NCBI RefSeq assembly: GCF_009765995.1
Contig: NZ_LMUI01000020.1
Location: 124,001-188,000, forward strand
From: Methylocapsa sp. S129
Lineage (GTDB): Bacteria > Pseudomonadota > Alphaproteobacteria > Rhizobiales > Beijerinckiaceae
Length of the DNA stretch: 64,000 bases
Reading direction: 5' to 3'
Below the pieces are notes generated by a model. It was given only the letters and a program-made list of their open reading frames with translations. It was not told the DNA's origin and searched no databases. Both the position numbers and the translations under genes were made by a program. This document shows positions 20,860 through 30,845 of this stretch, piece by piece (position 1 is the stretch's first letter; the number at the start of each line of letters is the position of its first letter).

Positions 20860-23800
20860 ATTTCTTCATCCAGCGGCCGATTTTCGCTTCGGCGATCGCT
20901 GTCGTTATGGTGCTCGCCGGAGCGATTTGTTATTTTCTGCTTCCGGTCTCGCAATTTCCAAACGTGACGCCGCCCCAGGTCGTGGTGAACGCCATTTATC
21001 CCGGCGCCAGCGCGCAAGTCGTCGCGGATACCGTGACCACGCCGCTCGAAGAGCAGATCAACGGCGTCGAAGGCATGACCTATATGTCGTCGGCGAGCTC
21101 CAACGACGGCTCGTCGACCATCACCATCACGTTCGAAGTCGGCTATCCCATCAATACCGCGGCCGTCGACGTCCAGAACCGCGTGTCCCAAGCCGCTTCG
21201 TCGCTGCCGGCGATCGTCAACCAGGGCGGCGTGACGATCAAGAAACAGAACCCCAATTTCGTCCTCATCGTCAATCTTGTCTCGCCCGACGGATCCGTCG
21301 ATCCCGTTGCTCTCAGCAATTATGCCTATCTTCAGATCGCCGACCCGTTGAAGCGTCTGCCAGGCGTTGGCGACATCCAGATATTCGGCGAGCGCCGCTA
21401 TTCGATGCGCGTCTGGCTCGATCCCGACAAGCTCGCCAATCTTGGCATTACCGCCGTCGACGTCCAGAACGCCGTCGCCGAGCAGAATCTGCAGGTTGCG
21501 GCGGGCAAAATCGGCCAGTCCCCGGCGCCGCCGGGCACGCCGTTCGAAATGCAGGTCAATGCCGTCGGCCGGTTGAGCGATGCGACGGAGTTCGGCGACA
21601 TTGTCGTGCGCGCCAACGCAGCGGACGGCGCCGTGGTGCGCCTGCGCGACGTCGCGCGCATCGAGCTCGGCGCGTTGCAATATTCCTCCTCGGCCTTTTT
21701 CGGAGACAAGCCGAGTGTCGTGCTCGCGGTCTTCCAGGCGCCTGGCTCCAACGCGTTGGAACTGCAGCAGCGTGTCAAGGACAAGATGCAGGAATTGTCG
21801 AAGCGCTTCCCCGCCGGCATCGACTACGCCATGCATTACGACACGACGCGGTTTGTTTCCGCCTCGATGCATGACGTGGTGATCACGCTTACCGAAGCGC
21901 TCATCCTTGTCATCGCGGTCGTGTTCGTCTTCCTGCAGAGTTGGCGAACGACGATCATTCCGACGATCGCGATTCCGGTGTCGTTGATCGCAACGCTGAT
22001 CGTCATGCAATTGCTCGGTTTCTCGCTAAATATGCTGAGCCTGCTCGGCATGGTGCTGGCGATCGGCCTTGTCGTGGACGACGCGATCGTCGTCGTCGAA
22101 AACGTCGAACGTCAGCTTGAAGCCGGCCTGCCGCCGCTCGCGGCGGCGCGCAAAGCGATGGGCGAGGTCACTGGCCCGATCATCGCGACGACCGCAGTGC
22201 TGATGGCGGTGTTCATTCCCGTCGCCTTCATCCCCGGCGTCGCCGGCCGCCTCTACAATCAGTTCGCGTTGACCGTAGCGATCTCAGTGGCGATCTCCGC
22301 GTTCAATTCGTTGACGCTGAGCCCCGCTCTGAGCGCCGCGTTGCTGCGCGAGCGCAAGCCCACCCATTTCGCGCCGTTCCGCTGGTTCAACGCAGGCTTT
22401 GAATGGCTTTCGCACGCCTATGCGCGCTCGGTTCGCGTTTTCATCCGCTGGCGCTGGGCGATGCTTGGATTGTTCGCGGCGGGGCTGGTTGCGACCTATG
22501 CGGTGTCGGAGCGGCTCAACTCGACTTTCTTGCCCGTGGAGGACCAAGGCTATTTCCTCATCATCGTGCAGCTCCCCGACGGCGCCTCTCTGCAGCGCAC
22601 CGACGCGGTCGCCAAGCAGGTGCGCGATGTCCTTCAGAACACGCCGGGCGTCGACATTGCCGGCTCGATCAGCGGCCTCAACTTTCTGACCAACGCCCAG
22701 CAGTCGAATTCCGCGATCGAATTCGCGGTCCTCAGGCCTTGGGACGAACGCGGAACGGCGCTGAGCGTGGCGAACATCCTCGCGTCGGTGCGCCCGAAGC
22801 TGTTCATGATTCCCGACGCTTTCGTTTTGGCCATCGATCCGCCGTCGATCAACGGGCTGGGCACTACTGGAGGATTCGAATTCCAAGTGGAGGATCTCGC
22901 AGGCCGCGGCGCCGTCGCGCTCAATGACGCGACGCAAGCGCTGCTCGCCGAAGCCCGCAAGCAGCCGGAGCTGAGCCCGCAGCAGATGTTCAGCTCCTTC
23001 AGCACTTCGACGCCGCAGTTCACCTACGATCTCGATCGCAACAAGGCGAAGCTGCTCGGCCTCAGTCTGCCCGATGTGTTCAACACATTGCAGATTTATC
23101 TGGGCTCGCTCTACGTCAACGATTTCAATTTGTTCGGCCGCACTTTCCGCGTGACGATGCAAGCCGACAAGGATGCTCGCGCTTCCGCGACAGATATTTC
23201 GCGGCTCTATGTGCGCAATGCGACGGGCGGCATGGTGCCGCTGAACACGCTCGGCCAGTTGCGCCCAATCGTCGGTCCGGAAACCGTTCCTCACTATAAC
23301 AATTATGGATCGGCCCTGATCAACGGCGCCGCCGCGCCAGGCTTCAGTTCTGGCCAGGCGGTGGCGGCGATGCAGCGAGCGGCGGCGACCGCCTTGCCCA
23401 ACGATTTCGGTTACGAATGGACGGGCATTACGTTTCAGGAGCTCAAAGCGGGTTCGATCGCCACGGTGGTGTTCGGACTGGCGATCGTCTTCGTCTTCTT
23501 GATTCTCGCCGCCCAGTATGAAAGCTGGACCATGCCCTTCATGGTGCTGCTCGCCGTGCCGCTCGCCCTCTTTGGCGCGCTGCTGGCGCTATGGGTGCGC
23601 CAGATGCAGATTGACGTTTATTCGCAAATCGGCTTCGTCATGCTGATCGGCCTGGCCGCCAAGAACGCCATTCTGATCATCGAATTCGCCAGACGGCGGC
23701 GCGAAGAAGGGCTCGAAATCGTCGAGGCGGCGATGGAGGCGGGGCGTCTTCGCCTGCGTCCCATCCTGATGACCGCTTTCGCGTTCATCCTCGGCGTGCT

Positions 23801-24023
23801 GCCGCTGGTGTTCGCAACAGGCGCCGGCGCGGCGAGCCGGCAATCGATTGGAACGACGGTGTTTGGCGGCATGGTCGCCGCGACAATCTTGACCCTGATC
23901 TTCGTTCCAGTTTTCTACGCCGTCATCGAGCGGTTGCGCGAGCGTCGCCCCGCGAGCGCGCCTGTCCCGGCGTCGGCGTCATCGACTTATGGCCCCGAGG
24001 CGAACCCTCAGGCGGCGGAATGA
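20853..24023 (+). CDS. RND efflux transporter permease, HAE1 (AcrB/MexB) type
   Basis: The 1056-aa permease starts MVNFFIQRPIFASAIAVVMVLAG, the usual HAE1 N-terminus. It has twelve predicted helices in two halves, each with a large periplasmic loop. Helix 4 contains GLVVDDAIVVVENVER, with the paired Asp residues of the proton relay. The second half shows IGFVMLIGLAAKNAILIIEFA and RPILMTAFAFILGVLPL. The protein exchanges protons for hydrophobic drugs or solvents together with a periplasmic adaptor and an outer-membrane channel. The adaptor gene lies downstream, the reverse of the common adaptor-first order. No outer-membrane factor gene is visible nearby. Confidence 0.93.
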   Translation: MVNFFIQRPIFASAIAVVMVLAGAICYFLLPVSQFPNVTPPQVVVNAIYPGASAQVVADTVTTPLEEQINGVEGMTYMSSASSNDGSSTITITFEVGYPINTAAVDVQNRVSQAASSLPAIVNQGGVTIKKQNPNFVLIVNLVSPDGSVDPVALSNYAYLQIADPLKRLPGVGDIQIFGERRYSMRVWLDPDKLANLGITAVDVQNAVAEQNLQVAAGKIGQSPAPPGTPFEMQVNAVGRLSDATEFGDIVVRANAADGAVVRLRDVARIELGALQYSSSAFFGDKPSVVLAVFQAPGSNALELQQRVKDKMQELSKRFPAGIDYAMHYDTTRFVSASMHDVVITLTEALILVIAVVFVFLQSWRTTIIPTIAIPVSLIATLIVMQLLGFSLNMLSLLGMVLAIGLVVDDAIVVVENVERQLEAGLPPLAAARKAMGEVTGPIIATTAVLMAVFIPVAFIPGVAGRLYNQFALTVAISVAISAFNSLTLSPALSAALLRERKPTHFAPFRWFNAGFEWLSHAYARSVRVFIRWRWAMLGLFAAGLVATYAVSERLNSTFLPVEDQGYFLIIVQLPDGASLQRTDAVAKQVRDVLQNTPGVDIAGSISGLNFLTNAQQSNSAIEFAVLRPWDERGTALSVANILASVRPKLFMIPDAFVLAIDPPSINGLGTTGGFEFQVEDLAGRGAVALNDATQALLAEARKQPELSPQQMFSSFSTSTPQFTYDLDRNKAKLLGLSLPDVFNTLQIYLGSLYVNDFNLFGRTFRVTMQADKDARASATDISRLYVRNATGGMVPLNTLGQLRPIVGPETVPHYNNYGSALINGAAAPGFSSGQAVAAMQRAAATALPNDFGYEWTGITFQELKAGSIATVVFGLAIVFVFLILAAQYESWTMPFMVLLAVPLALFGALLALWVRQMQIDVYSQIGFVMLIGLAAKNAILIIEFARRRREEGLEIVEAAMEAGRLRLRPILMTAFAFILGVLPLVFATGAGAASRQSIGTTVFGGMVAATILTLIFVPVFYAVIERLRERRPASAPVPASASSTYGPEANPQAAE

Positions 24024-24039
24024 ATTTGGAGACGATGTG

Positions 24040-25194
24040 ATGAGAGTTTGGAAAATTGTTCTTGGAGCCGGCGTCGTGTTTGCCGCGATCGCCGTCTGGC
24101 ATGTGCTCGATCGCAATGCAAAAAATGTTGTCGCCGGCGCGGCGGGCGCCGCGACGCCAAGCCCCGCGATGATGGCGATGCCCGTGCCCGTGACGAAAAT
24201 CGTCAAAAAAACGCTGCCTATTTATCTCGAATATTCGGCGCGGACCGAGTCGATCGGCAATGTGACGCTGCAGGCGAAAGTGTCGGGATATCTCAAGGAG
24301 CAACTTGCGCCCGATGGCGCCGACGTCAAACAGGGCGACCTGCTCTACAAAATCGATCCGCGCGATTTTCAGGCTTCGCTCGATCAGAGCAACGCCCAAG
24401 CCGAACGCGACGCCGCTTCGCTTGATTATCTGCGCTCCAATTTCAATCGTGGCACTGAGCTCGCAAAGACTGGCTTTCTCGCCAAGGATGCTTTCGACCA
24501 GCGCGGGAGCAATATGCGCCAGGCCGAGGCCGCGCTCTCTATGGATCAGGCCGCGATTCGCGGCGCGCAGTTGAATCTCGGCTATACCGAGATTCGCGCG
24601 CCCTTCGCGGGGCGGTTGGGACGCAATCAGGCGCCGATCGGGACGCTTGTCGGCGCTTCGGGCACCGTGCTGAACAATCTGGTTCAACTCGATCCGATCT
24701 ACGTCACATTCAATCCCAGCGAGACGGATCTTATTGAACTTCAGAAGGCCCGCGCGGCAGGCAAGGTCGAAGCCGATATTCTTCTACCCGGCGAAACACA
24801 GCCGTCCCAAAAGGGCGAACTGACGTTCATCGACAATATGGTGGATCGCGCGACCGGCACGATCACTGCCCGCGCGACGATCGGCAATGCCGACTTTCAT
24901 CTGCTGCCGGGCCAGTATGTCCGCATTCAGTTGCATATCCGCGAACAGCCCGATGCGCTGATGGCGCCGCAAATCGCGCTTGGATCAAGCCAGCTCGGCA
25001 AATATGTCTATGTCGTCGGCGCAGGCAATAAGGTCGACCAGCGTCTCGTCTCGCTCGGTCGGACGGACGGCGATCTCGTCGCCATTACCGGAGGCGTCGC
25101 CGAAGGCGACCAAGTCATCGTTGGCAATCTGCAGAAGATCGGCCCTGGAATGCCCATCCAGCCCATGCCAAGCAAGACGGAAACGAAATCGTAA
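24040..25194 (+). CDS. RND efflux periplasmic adaptor (membrane fusion protein)
   Basis: This 384-aa MFP has an N-terminal membrane anchor (MRVWKIVLGAGVVFAAIAVW) and a biotinyl-lipoyl-like half-motif (LQAKVSGYLKEQLAPDGADVKQGDLLYKID). A helical hairpin (about residues 105-165), the returning half-motif YTEIRAPFAGRLGR, and beta-barrel and membrane-proximal domains follow. It bridges the permease encoded upstream to an outer-membrane channel. The start follows the permease stop by 16 bp; GGAG precedes the ATG. The last residues (GPGMPIQPMPSKTETKS) are typical of AcrA-like proteins. Confidence 0.92.
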   Translation: MRVWKIVLGAGVVFAAIAVWHVLDRNAKNVVAGAAGAATPSPAMMAMPVPVTKIVKKTLPIYLEYSARTESIGNVTLQAKVSGYLKEQLAPDGADVKQGDLLYKIDPRDFQASLDQSNAQAERDAASLDYLRSNFNRGTELAKTGFLAKDAFDQRGSNMRQAEAALSMDQAAIRGAQLNLGYTEIRAPFAGRLGRNQAPIGTLVGASGTVLNNLVQLDPIYVTFNPSETDLIELQKARAAGKVEADILLPGETQPSQKGELTFIDNMVDRATGTITARATIGNADFHLLPGQYVRIQLHIREQPDALMAPQIALGSSQLGKYVYVVGAGNKVDQRLVSLGRTDGDLVAITGGVAEGDQVIVGNLQKIGPGMPIQPMPSKTETKS

Positions 25195-25265
25195 AGGCGC
25201 GGCAATCGAAGTCGGCGCGCTCATTTCGCGACGTCGGCGCAGGACGCGCGACGATTCTGAAGGGG

Positions 25266-25859
25266 TTACGGCGCTTCCAGCGCCGCCATGCGTTCGCGCG
25301 CGGCGCCCATCCCGGCCGCCAACGCTTTGGCGTAATAGTCGCGCGCCTTGCCCGCATCGCCCTTGATGCCCAAAACGCCCATGCGGGCGAGCGTCATGGG
25401 ATCGTAGCTCTCGCCAAGCACCATAAGAGCCCGGACATCTCCGGCCTCGGCTGCCCGTTCGAGATAGGGGCGGGCCCCGGCAATATCGCCGGCCGCCATC
25501 GCGACCAGCCCCTGTGCGCAAAGCCGCCTAGCGGTCTCGCTGACAGGCGACGAGGCGCCCGGAGCGGAGAGGGATAAGTTCACTGAACGCGTCGCCGCTG
25601 GACTCGCCGTAGTTGTCGTCGGATTCGCTTGCAGCGCAACTGTCAGTTTGGCTATCGCGGCGGCGTCGGTATTGGCGTCCGCCGCCGCAGCGGCCGGCGC
25701 CGGCTTCGCGGGCGTCGAACTGACGACGAAGACCGGTTGTGACACTACGGACTTACTCGATAGCGACGTCTTTTCCATCGGCGGCCAAAAGGCCAAGCCA
25801 AGCACCAAAGTCAACGCCGTGGCGCCCGCGCCCGCGCCTAGTCCAATCAGATTGGGCAT
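25266..25859 (-). CDS. Membrane-anchored Sel1-repeat protein
   Basis: This 197-aa protein has one N-terminal transmembrane helix (GAGATALTLVLGLAFW), a long Ala/Pro/Thr-rich linker (about residues 30-110), and two or three Sel1/TPR-like repeats (ARPYLERAAEAGDVRALMVLGESYD and ARDYYAKALAAGMGAARERMAAL). Sel1 repeats mediate protein contacts. It starts 13 bp after the TAXI receptor gene in the same direction, with GGGAGA upstream of the ATG, so the two are probably co-transcribed. A function in envelope scaffolding is inference only. Confidence 0.7.
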   Translation of the reverse strand: MPNLIGLGAGAGATALTLVLGLAFWPPMEKTSLSSKSVVSQPVFVVSSTPAKPAPAAAAADANTDAAAIAKLTVALQANPTTTTASPAATRSVNLSLSAPGASSPVSETARRLCAQGLVAMAAGDIAGARPYLERAAEAGDVRALMVLGESYDPMTLARMGVLGIKGDAGKARDYYAKALAAGMGAARERMAALEAP

Positions 25860-25872
25860 TTACGGTCTCCCG

Positions 25873-27291
25873 TCATTGCGCCGCCCCGCTCAATTTCATC
25901 AAGCTCTCATAGAGTTTATCGGAATCTGCGCCGCCCGGCCCATCGCTGCCGCTCGCGGCCGTTTCCGCCGCGCCACGGAACGTATCGAGGGCGGCGTTTG
26001 GGGTCCCTTGGTTCTGATCGAGCCAAGCTTGCGTCGCGCCGAAGCGCGGCCAACCGAGGATTCTCGCGGCGAGATTGACATCGTTCCACCGGGAGCCGCG
26101 AAGAACGCCAACACTCTGGTCGAATTGCGCGAACAAACGGTCTGCGATCGGCGCGATCCGGGCGGTGCGCGGCGAATCTGGCGCCGCATCGATCGCCAGC
26201 AGCGCGGTAGGCACGCCGATCGTATCGACTTTGTCGTCAACGCCGATGAGATTGGCTTGATCGTGCGAAGTCAACCGCATGGGGCAGTAAAGCGCCTGCA
26301 GCGCGGGGGCATAAGGAATGGAGACGATGTGAAAGCGCCCATCCTTGCCAAAATCGGCCAAAGCCTTGGAATCGCCGCCGCCGACCACGAAGATCGCGTC
26401 GATCTCACCGCGCGCCAGATGTGAAAGCGCGTCCGACAGCGGTTCATTGGTCATCGTCGGCGCGATGTTCAGCCGCGAAAAGACAATAGCCGCACTTGCC
26501 GCCGTAGCGCCGTCCGCGGCGGCCACATTAACCTTACGACCAGCGAGCTGATGAATGTCGGCGATAGCGCGCGGCGCGATCAAAGCGATCGGTTCGTTGG
26601 CGAGCCGGACAACATAGGGCGCCCGTGCGCGCCAATCCGCGCCCTTGTCTGTCAACCCATTGCTGGAATCGCCCATGGCGTCCATCGGAACAACAGCGAG
26701 ATCGGCTGAATCGGCGTCAACCACCTTGTCCAACGCGGCGGCCGAAGTTTTGCCGGCGATGGCCTTCACATGCAGACCGCCGCTTTGCATGGCTTGCGCG
26801 AATTCGGCGGCCATCCGCGTCGCCGACGCATCGGCCCCGTCCGCTAAAACAAGAATATCGCGCGTGCTGGCCGGCGCGGCGGCGTTCGATTCGGGTTTTG
26901 TCGCCGGCGCAGCGGCGGTTTCGCCGGCGCGTCCGCCATCACGCCATGCGCCGTGCCAAAGAACCCGGTGCCCGTTATGAAACACCGGCTTGTCATAGCG
27001 CACCATACCGCCATGCCTTAGCGAGGGCGTCTTTTCGGCAGAGGTCGGCGTGTTGTCGGACGCGGCGGCCGGCTCGGTCGCCGGTTGCGCTTCTTGCGCC
27101 TGCGGCGCAGCGCCACCGGCGGCGCGAGCCGCCGACGGCAGCGCGAACGCGGCCGCGATTACGAGGGTTGCGATGCTCGCCTCGCGCGATTTGCGGCGAA
27201 ACGCACTCGCCCGCAAACCGCCCGCCGTCGTCCGCGAAATGTCCTTATACGCGCGCCAAAGCGGGTCGAGACGCTGAACTCTGATCGTCAT
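25873..27291 (-). CDS. TAXI-family periplasmic solute-binding receptor
   Basis: The 472-aa protein from the ATG at 27291 has a basic N-terminus and a signal/anchor (SIATLVIAAAFALPSAARA), followed by a low-complexity stretch of about 100 residues. The C-terminal 330 residues resemble the TRAP-associated extracytoplasmic receptors of the TAXI type: AAALDKVVDADSADLAVVP, PYVVRLANEPIALIA and GEIDAIFVVGGG. No TRAP membrane subunits (DctQM or fused) are encoded nearby, so it is an orphan receptor or serves a distant transporter. The long linker before the domain is unusual. Confidence 0.7.
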   Translation of the reverse strand: MTIRVQRLDPLWRAYKDISRTTAGGLRASAFRRKSREASIATLVIAAAFALPSAARAAGGAAPQAQEAQPATEPAAASDNTPTSAEKTPSLRHGGMVRYDKPVFHNGHRVLWHGAWRDGGRAGETAAAPATKPESNAAAPASTRDILVLADGADASATRMAAEFAQAMQSGGLHVKAIAGKTSAAALDKVVDADSADLAVVPMDAMGDSSNGLTDKGADWRARAPYVVRLANEPIALIAPRAIADIHQLAGRKVNVAAADGATAASAAIVFSRLNIAPTMTNEPLSDALSHLARGEIDAIFVVGGGDSKALADFGKDGRFHIVSIPYAPALQALYCPMRLTSHDQANLIGVDDKVDTIGVPTALLAIDAAPDSPRTARIAPIADRLFAQFDQSVGVLRGSRWNDVNLAARILGWPRFGATQAWLDQNQGTPNAALDTFRGAAETAASGSDGPGGADSDKLYESLMKLSGAAQ

Positions 27292-27377
27292 ACGAATAGC
27301 ATTCCCTGCAAAATGCGACCTCTTCAAGGCAAAGCGCGCGCGCGTCAACTGTGGCGACAATATGAACATGGCAATTT

Positions 27378-30300
27378 TCATATTGTGGTCAAAAGTTTGG
27401 CGAGCGCTTGATCGAGCGCACCAGGGTCGATTTCCATAATATCGGGATTGTCGAGCCAGACGAGGAAAGCGCGCAACGGCCGCTTGGGATAGAGCGGGGC
27501 CAGAGCCGCGCGGTAAAGCGCGAGCTGCGCTAGATATTGAGGCGACGTCGGGCCGTGCGGCGCGCCGCTCTTGAAATCGGCGATCAGCACGCCCTCTTCG
27601 TCAATCGCGATCCGGTCGATGCGCCCCGCGAATGGCGCTGACGCGCTGCCAGGCCGCGGGGTGTTCGCCGCGATCGCGACCTCCGCTCGCGAATTGACGC
27701 CGAACAGCGAGACCAGGCGCTCATCCTCGATCACGCTCAGCACGCGCTCGATGATGGCCCGATATTCCTCAACCGGCGTCTCCAAGCCGCGTCTGGCCAA
27801 AAACCGCATTGCGGCGTCGCGCCGCTGCTCTGCGGCTATGTCGGGGAGATATTGCAGGAGAGAATGACTGAGACGCCCCGCTTCAAGCCGGCTCTTGCGC
27901 GCCGGGCCAATGACCATCGTCGAGGGGGCTACAGCCGCGCGCGATGGGTTGAGCGCAGTCGGCGCCCTTTCAGGCGTCGCACGGACGCGTAACCAAGGCG
28001 GCGCCGGTTCTCGGTCACTGACCGTTTCGGCGCGCAAGCCGCCCGTTGCGACCGAGGCGTGGCCGAGGCGCCAGATTTGCTCATCGCCGCTCCAGGGCGA
28101 GGGGGAGGGGTTCATGGCGCCATCGAGCCCGGCGCGCGCCATGTCGTACCAGCAATCCCTGGCCTTGCCGCGCGGTCCGTGAAAGCCTGCGATGACGAGC
28201 CGCTCGGCGGCGCGCGTCATCGCGACATAAAGCAAGCGCCGGTGTTCGCCAGCCGCCGCTTCGCGCACGACCGCGCGGGCTTGCGCGACGCCGGAGGGAT
28301 CGCTCGCTTCACGCGGCGACCAGGCGATCAGTGGCGGGTCGCCCGGATTTATCGCATCGAGCGTAAACAATTTGGGATCATGGCGCCCGCTTGGGCCGCC
28401 GCATGTGTCGGGCAGGAAGACGATGCTCGCCTCCAGTCCCTTGGCGGCGTGGATGGTCATCACGCGAACGCTGTCGCCGCTCGCCTCCATGTCGCGCTTG
28501 ACGGAAACGTCGGCGCCTTCGATCTCCTGGAGAAAGTTGAGCAGCGATGGCGCATTGCTTTGCTCGAAAGCGAGGGCCAGCGAAAGGAATTCGTCGATCG
28601 CGTCTCCGGCTTCCGGCCCCAGACGCGACAGAATCGCGCGGCGGCCGCCATCTTCGCTTAGAAGGCGAGCATAGAAGGCGAACGGCGAGAGATGGCGGGC
28701 CCGTTCGCGCCAGATTTCCAGCCGTCGATGCGTCTGCGCGAATCGCTCGTCCGAGGCCTCGGCGAGCGCCTGCGTCAGCGATCCCTCGCGCAATGGCGCA
28801 AGCGCGATCAGGTCCGTGTCGCCGAGCCCGATCAATGGCGATTTGAGGACGCAGGCGAGCGCCAGATCGTCGTCGGGCGAGAGCGCCGCGCGCCCCACGG
28901 CGACAAGATCCATCGTCGCGATATGCTCGCCCAAAGCCAGGCGATCGGCGCCCGCCGCTTTCACGTCCGCCTCTTTGAGGGCGCGGATCATCGCTTCGAA
29001 GAAAGCGCCGCGCGAACGCACAAGAATCATGATGTCGCCGGGCGCGATCGGCCGGGAGCCGCCGCTTCGCGCATCATGCACGCGTTCATGCGAACCGGGC
29101 GACAGCCAGCCGCCGATGACGCTGGCGATGCGTTGGGCGAGCTGCACGGCGGGGTCTTGACTGGAGGGCGCGTCAATGGGCATCAGCCAATTGTCTGGGA
29201 CCGCTTCGCTTGTCCCCTCGATCGGCTCCCAGACTTCGACAAGGCCCGGCAAAGCGCTGCGAAACGCGATATGCGGCGGCGCCTTCTCCTCATCCGCCGC
29301 CATGCCGCGCCAAGTCTGCGCGACGCTGAACGTCTTGTCGACGCCCTCGAGCACCGTCGCGGCGGAACGGAACGAAAGGTGCAGCGGCACTTCGGCGAAA
29401 TCGAGTTCGGCGCGCTTGTGGCGCATCGCGAATTCCCTGCGCATCTCCGCGAACATTTTCGGCGCGGCGCCCTGGAATGAATAGATCGACTGCTTTTCGT
29501 CGCCTACTGCAAAGAAGGTCCGGATTATTTCCCGCGCGCCTTTGCCTGAAGTGAAGTCCTCGGCCAGTCGTTTGAGGATTTCCCATTGCTCTTTCGACGT
29601 GTCCTGCGCTTCGTCGACGAGGATGTGATCGATGCCGGAATCGAGCTTGTAGAGCACCCAGGCGGCGTCCGACCGACTGAGCAACGACAAAGTTCGCTCG
29701 ATCAGATCGTCGAAATCGAGCAGGCCGCGTTGCGCTTTTTGCCGCGCATAGGCGGAGAGAATCGCAGCGGCAAGTTCGATCAAAATGAGACTGCGCGCGA
29801 GCGTTTGCGCCGCCTTGAGTTTTTCGCGCAAGGCGATGAGGCGCTCCTGCTCGGCCTGCAGGCGCGCAAGCAGGCCAGGGAAGCGCGCTTCGAGCGGTTT
29901 GGTGATGAGCTTGCGATCGCCGCCGCCGCGCGGCTCATCCGCCTTGGTGAAGAAGACGGAGAGATAGGATTTGAGGGTGAACTCGCGGTCGCTTGCATCG
30001 ACAGCCTCGCGCAGCGCGGCCGCTAAATCATTATCTTTCTTGCTGCCTTGATCGAATTGGACAGCAATATTGACCCAATTGGCCCGCCCGCCGAGGCCCG
30101 TCAGCATCGCGCTTTCGAGCGTGGCGACATCCTCGCCCGGCTCCAGCCCGAGGCGCTCCGCCAAAGCCTCGCCATATCCGGTCGAATCGCCGCAAAAGGC
30201 CATCGACTCGACGATTTCGGCGCGCAGCCCGAGCGCTTCGCGCAGCAATTTGTCGAATCCGTCGGCGCCCGCCTCGCGCGCCACGGCGGCCAGCCGTTGC

Positions 30301-30845
30301 TCCCCTTCGACATTGCGCACCGCTGCTGTGAGCGCTTCGGCCCGTGCGCGCTCCAGCAGCAGCGCGGCGTCGCGCTCCTCCACGACGCGAAAGCCGGCCG
30401 CGACATTGGCTTCGAAAGGGAACAGATGCAGCAACCGCTCGCAGAAGGCGTGGATCGTCTGGATCTTCAGGCCGCCGGGCGTCTCGATCGTGCGCGCGAA
30501 CAGGCGCCGCGCGAAGCTGAGCCGCGCCGCGTCAGGCGTTCCGGCGCCGACTTCGACGATCGCCGCGCGCAAAGCGTCGTCCGAAAGCTGCGTCCATCGC
30601 GCGAGCGTCTTGAACACGCGATCCGCCATGTTGGCCGCGGCCGCCTTGGTGAAGGTCAGGCACAGAATGCGCGAGGGCGGCGCGCCGCCGAGCAGCAGGC
30701 GCAGCACCCGTTGCGCGAGCACATGCGTCTTGCCCGAACCCGCATTGGCCGAAACCCAGGCCGAGGCGCGCGGATCGGAGGCGCGCGCCTGCGCCACGCG
30801 CGCGCCCGGCGGGATCTCAGGCCGCCCTGCCGCTGGCGCGCTCAT
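27378..30845 (-). CDS. addA: Double-strand break repair helicase-nuclease AddA, alphaproteobacterial type
   Basis: The 1155-aa protein is a UvrD-like SF1 helicase fused to a C-terminal PD-(D/E)XK nuclease. Walker A is VSANAGSGKTHVLAQR (Lys39), motif II is ILVDEAQDTSKEQW, and motif V is VMTIHAAKGLEASIVFLPDT. The nuclease core appears as GVLIADFKSG followed by QYLAQLALYRAAL. AddAB resects broken ends for RecA loading and replaces RecBCD in this group. The ATG at 30845 overlaps the addB stop as ATGA, the usual coupled arrangement addB-addA, which fixes the start. Confidence 0.95.
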   Translation of the reverse strand: MSAPAAGRPEIPPGARVAQARASDPRASAWVSANAGSGKTHVLAQRVLRLLLGGAPPSRILCLTFTKAAAANMADRVFKTLARWTQLSDDALRAAIVEVGAGTPDAARLSFARRLFARTIETPGGLKIQTIHAFCERLLHLFPFEANVAAGFRVVEERDAALLLERARAEALTAAVRNVEGEQRLAAVAREAGADGFDKLLREALGLRAEIVESMAFCGDSTGYGEALAERLGLEPGEDVATLESAMLTGLGGRANWVNIAVQFDQGSKKDNDLAAALREAVDASDREFTLKSYLSVFFTKADEPRGGGDRKLITKPLEARFPGLLARLQAEQERLIALREKLKAAQTLARSLILIELAAAILSAYARQKAQRGLLDFDDLIERTLSLLSRSDAAWVLYKLDSGIDHILVDEAQDTSKEQWEILKRLAEDFTSGKGAREIIRTFFAVGDEKQSIYSFQGAAPKMFAEMRREFAMRHKRAELDFAEVPLHLSFRSAATVLEGVDKTFSVAQTWRGMAADEEKAPPHIAFRSALPGLVEVWEPIEGTSEAVPDNWLMPIDAPSSQDPAVQLAQRIASVIGGWLSPGSHERVHDARSGGSRPIAPGDIMILVRSRGAFFEAMIRALKEADVKAAGADRLALGEHIATMDLVAVGRAALSPDDDLALACVLKSPLIGLGDTDLIALAPLREGSLTQALAEASDERFAQTHRRLEIWRERARHLSPFAFYARLLSEDGGRRAILSRLGPEAGDAIDEFLSLALAFEQSNAPSLLNFLQEIEGADVSVKRDMEASGDSVRVMTIHAAKGLEASIVFLPDTCGGPSGRHDPKLFTLDAINPGDPPLIAWSPREASDPSGVAQARAVVREAAAGEHRRLLYVAMTRAAERLVIAGFHGPRGKARDCWYDMARAGLDGAMNPSPSPWSGDEQIWRLGHASVATGGLRAETVSDREPAPPWLRVRATPERAPTALNPSRAAVAPSTMVIGPARKSRLEAGRLSHSLLQYLPDIAAEQRRDAAMRFLARRGLETPVEEYRAIIERVLSVIEDERLVSLFGVNSRAEVAIAANTPRPGSASAPFAGRIDRIAIDEEGVLIADFKSGAPHGPTSPQYLAQLALYRAALAPLYPKRPLRAFLVWLDNPDIMEIDPGALDQALAKLLTTI

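Noticed and set aside
20742-22010. 422-codon leftward frame opposite the RND permease
   Set aside because: Shadow of the permease; rich in Arg/Asp/His without motifs.
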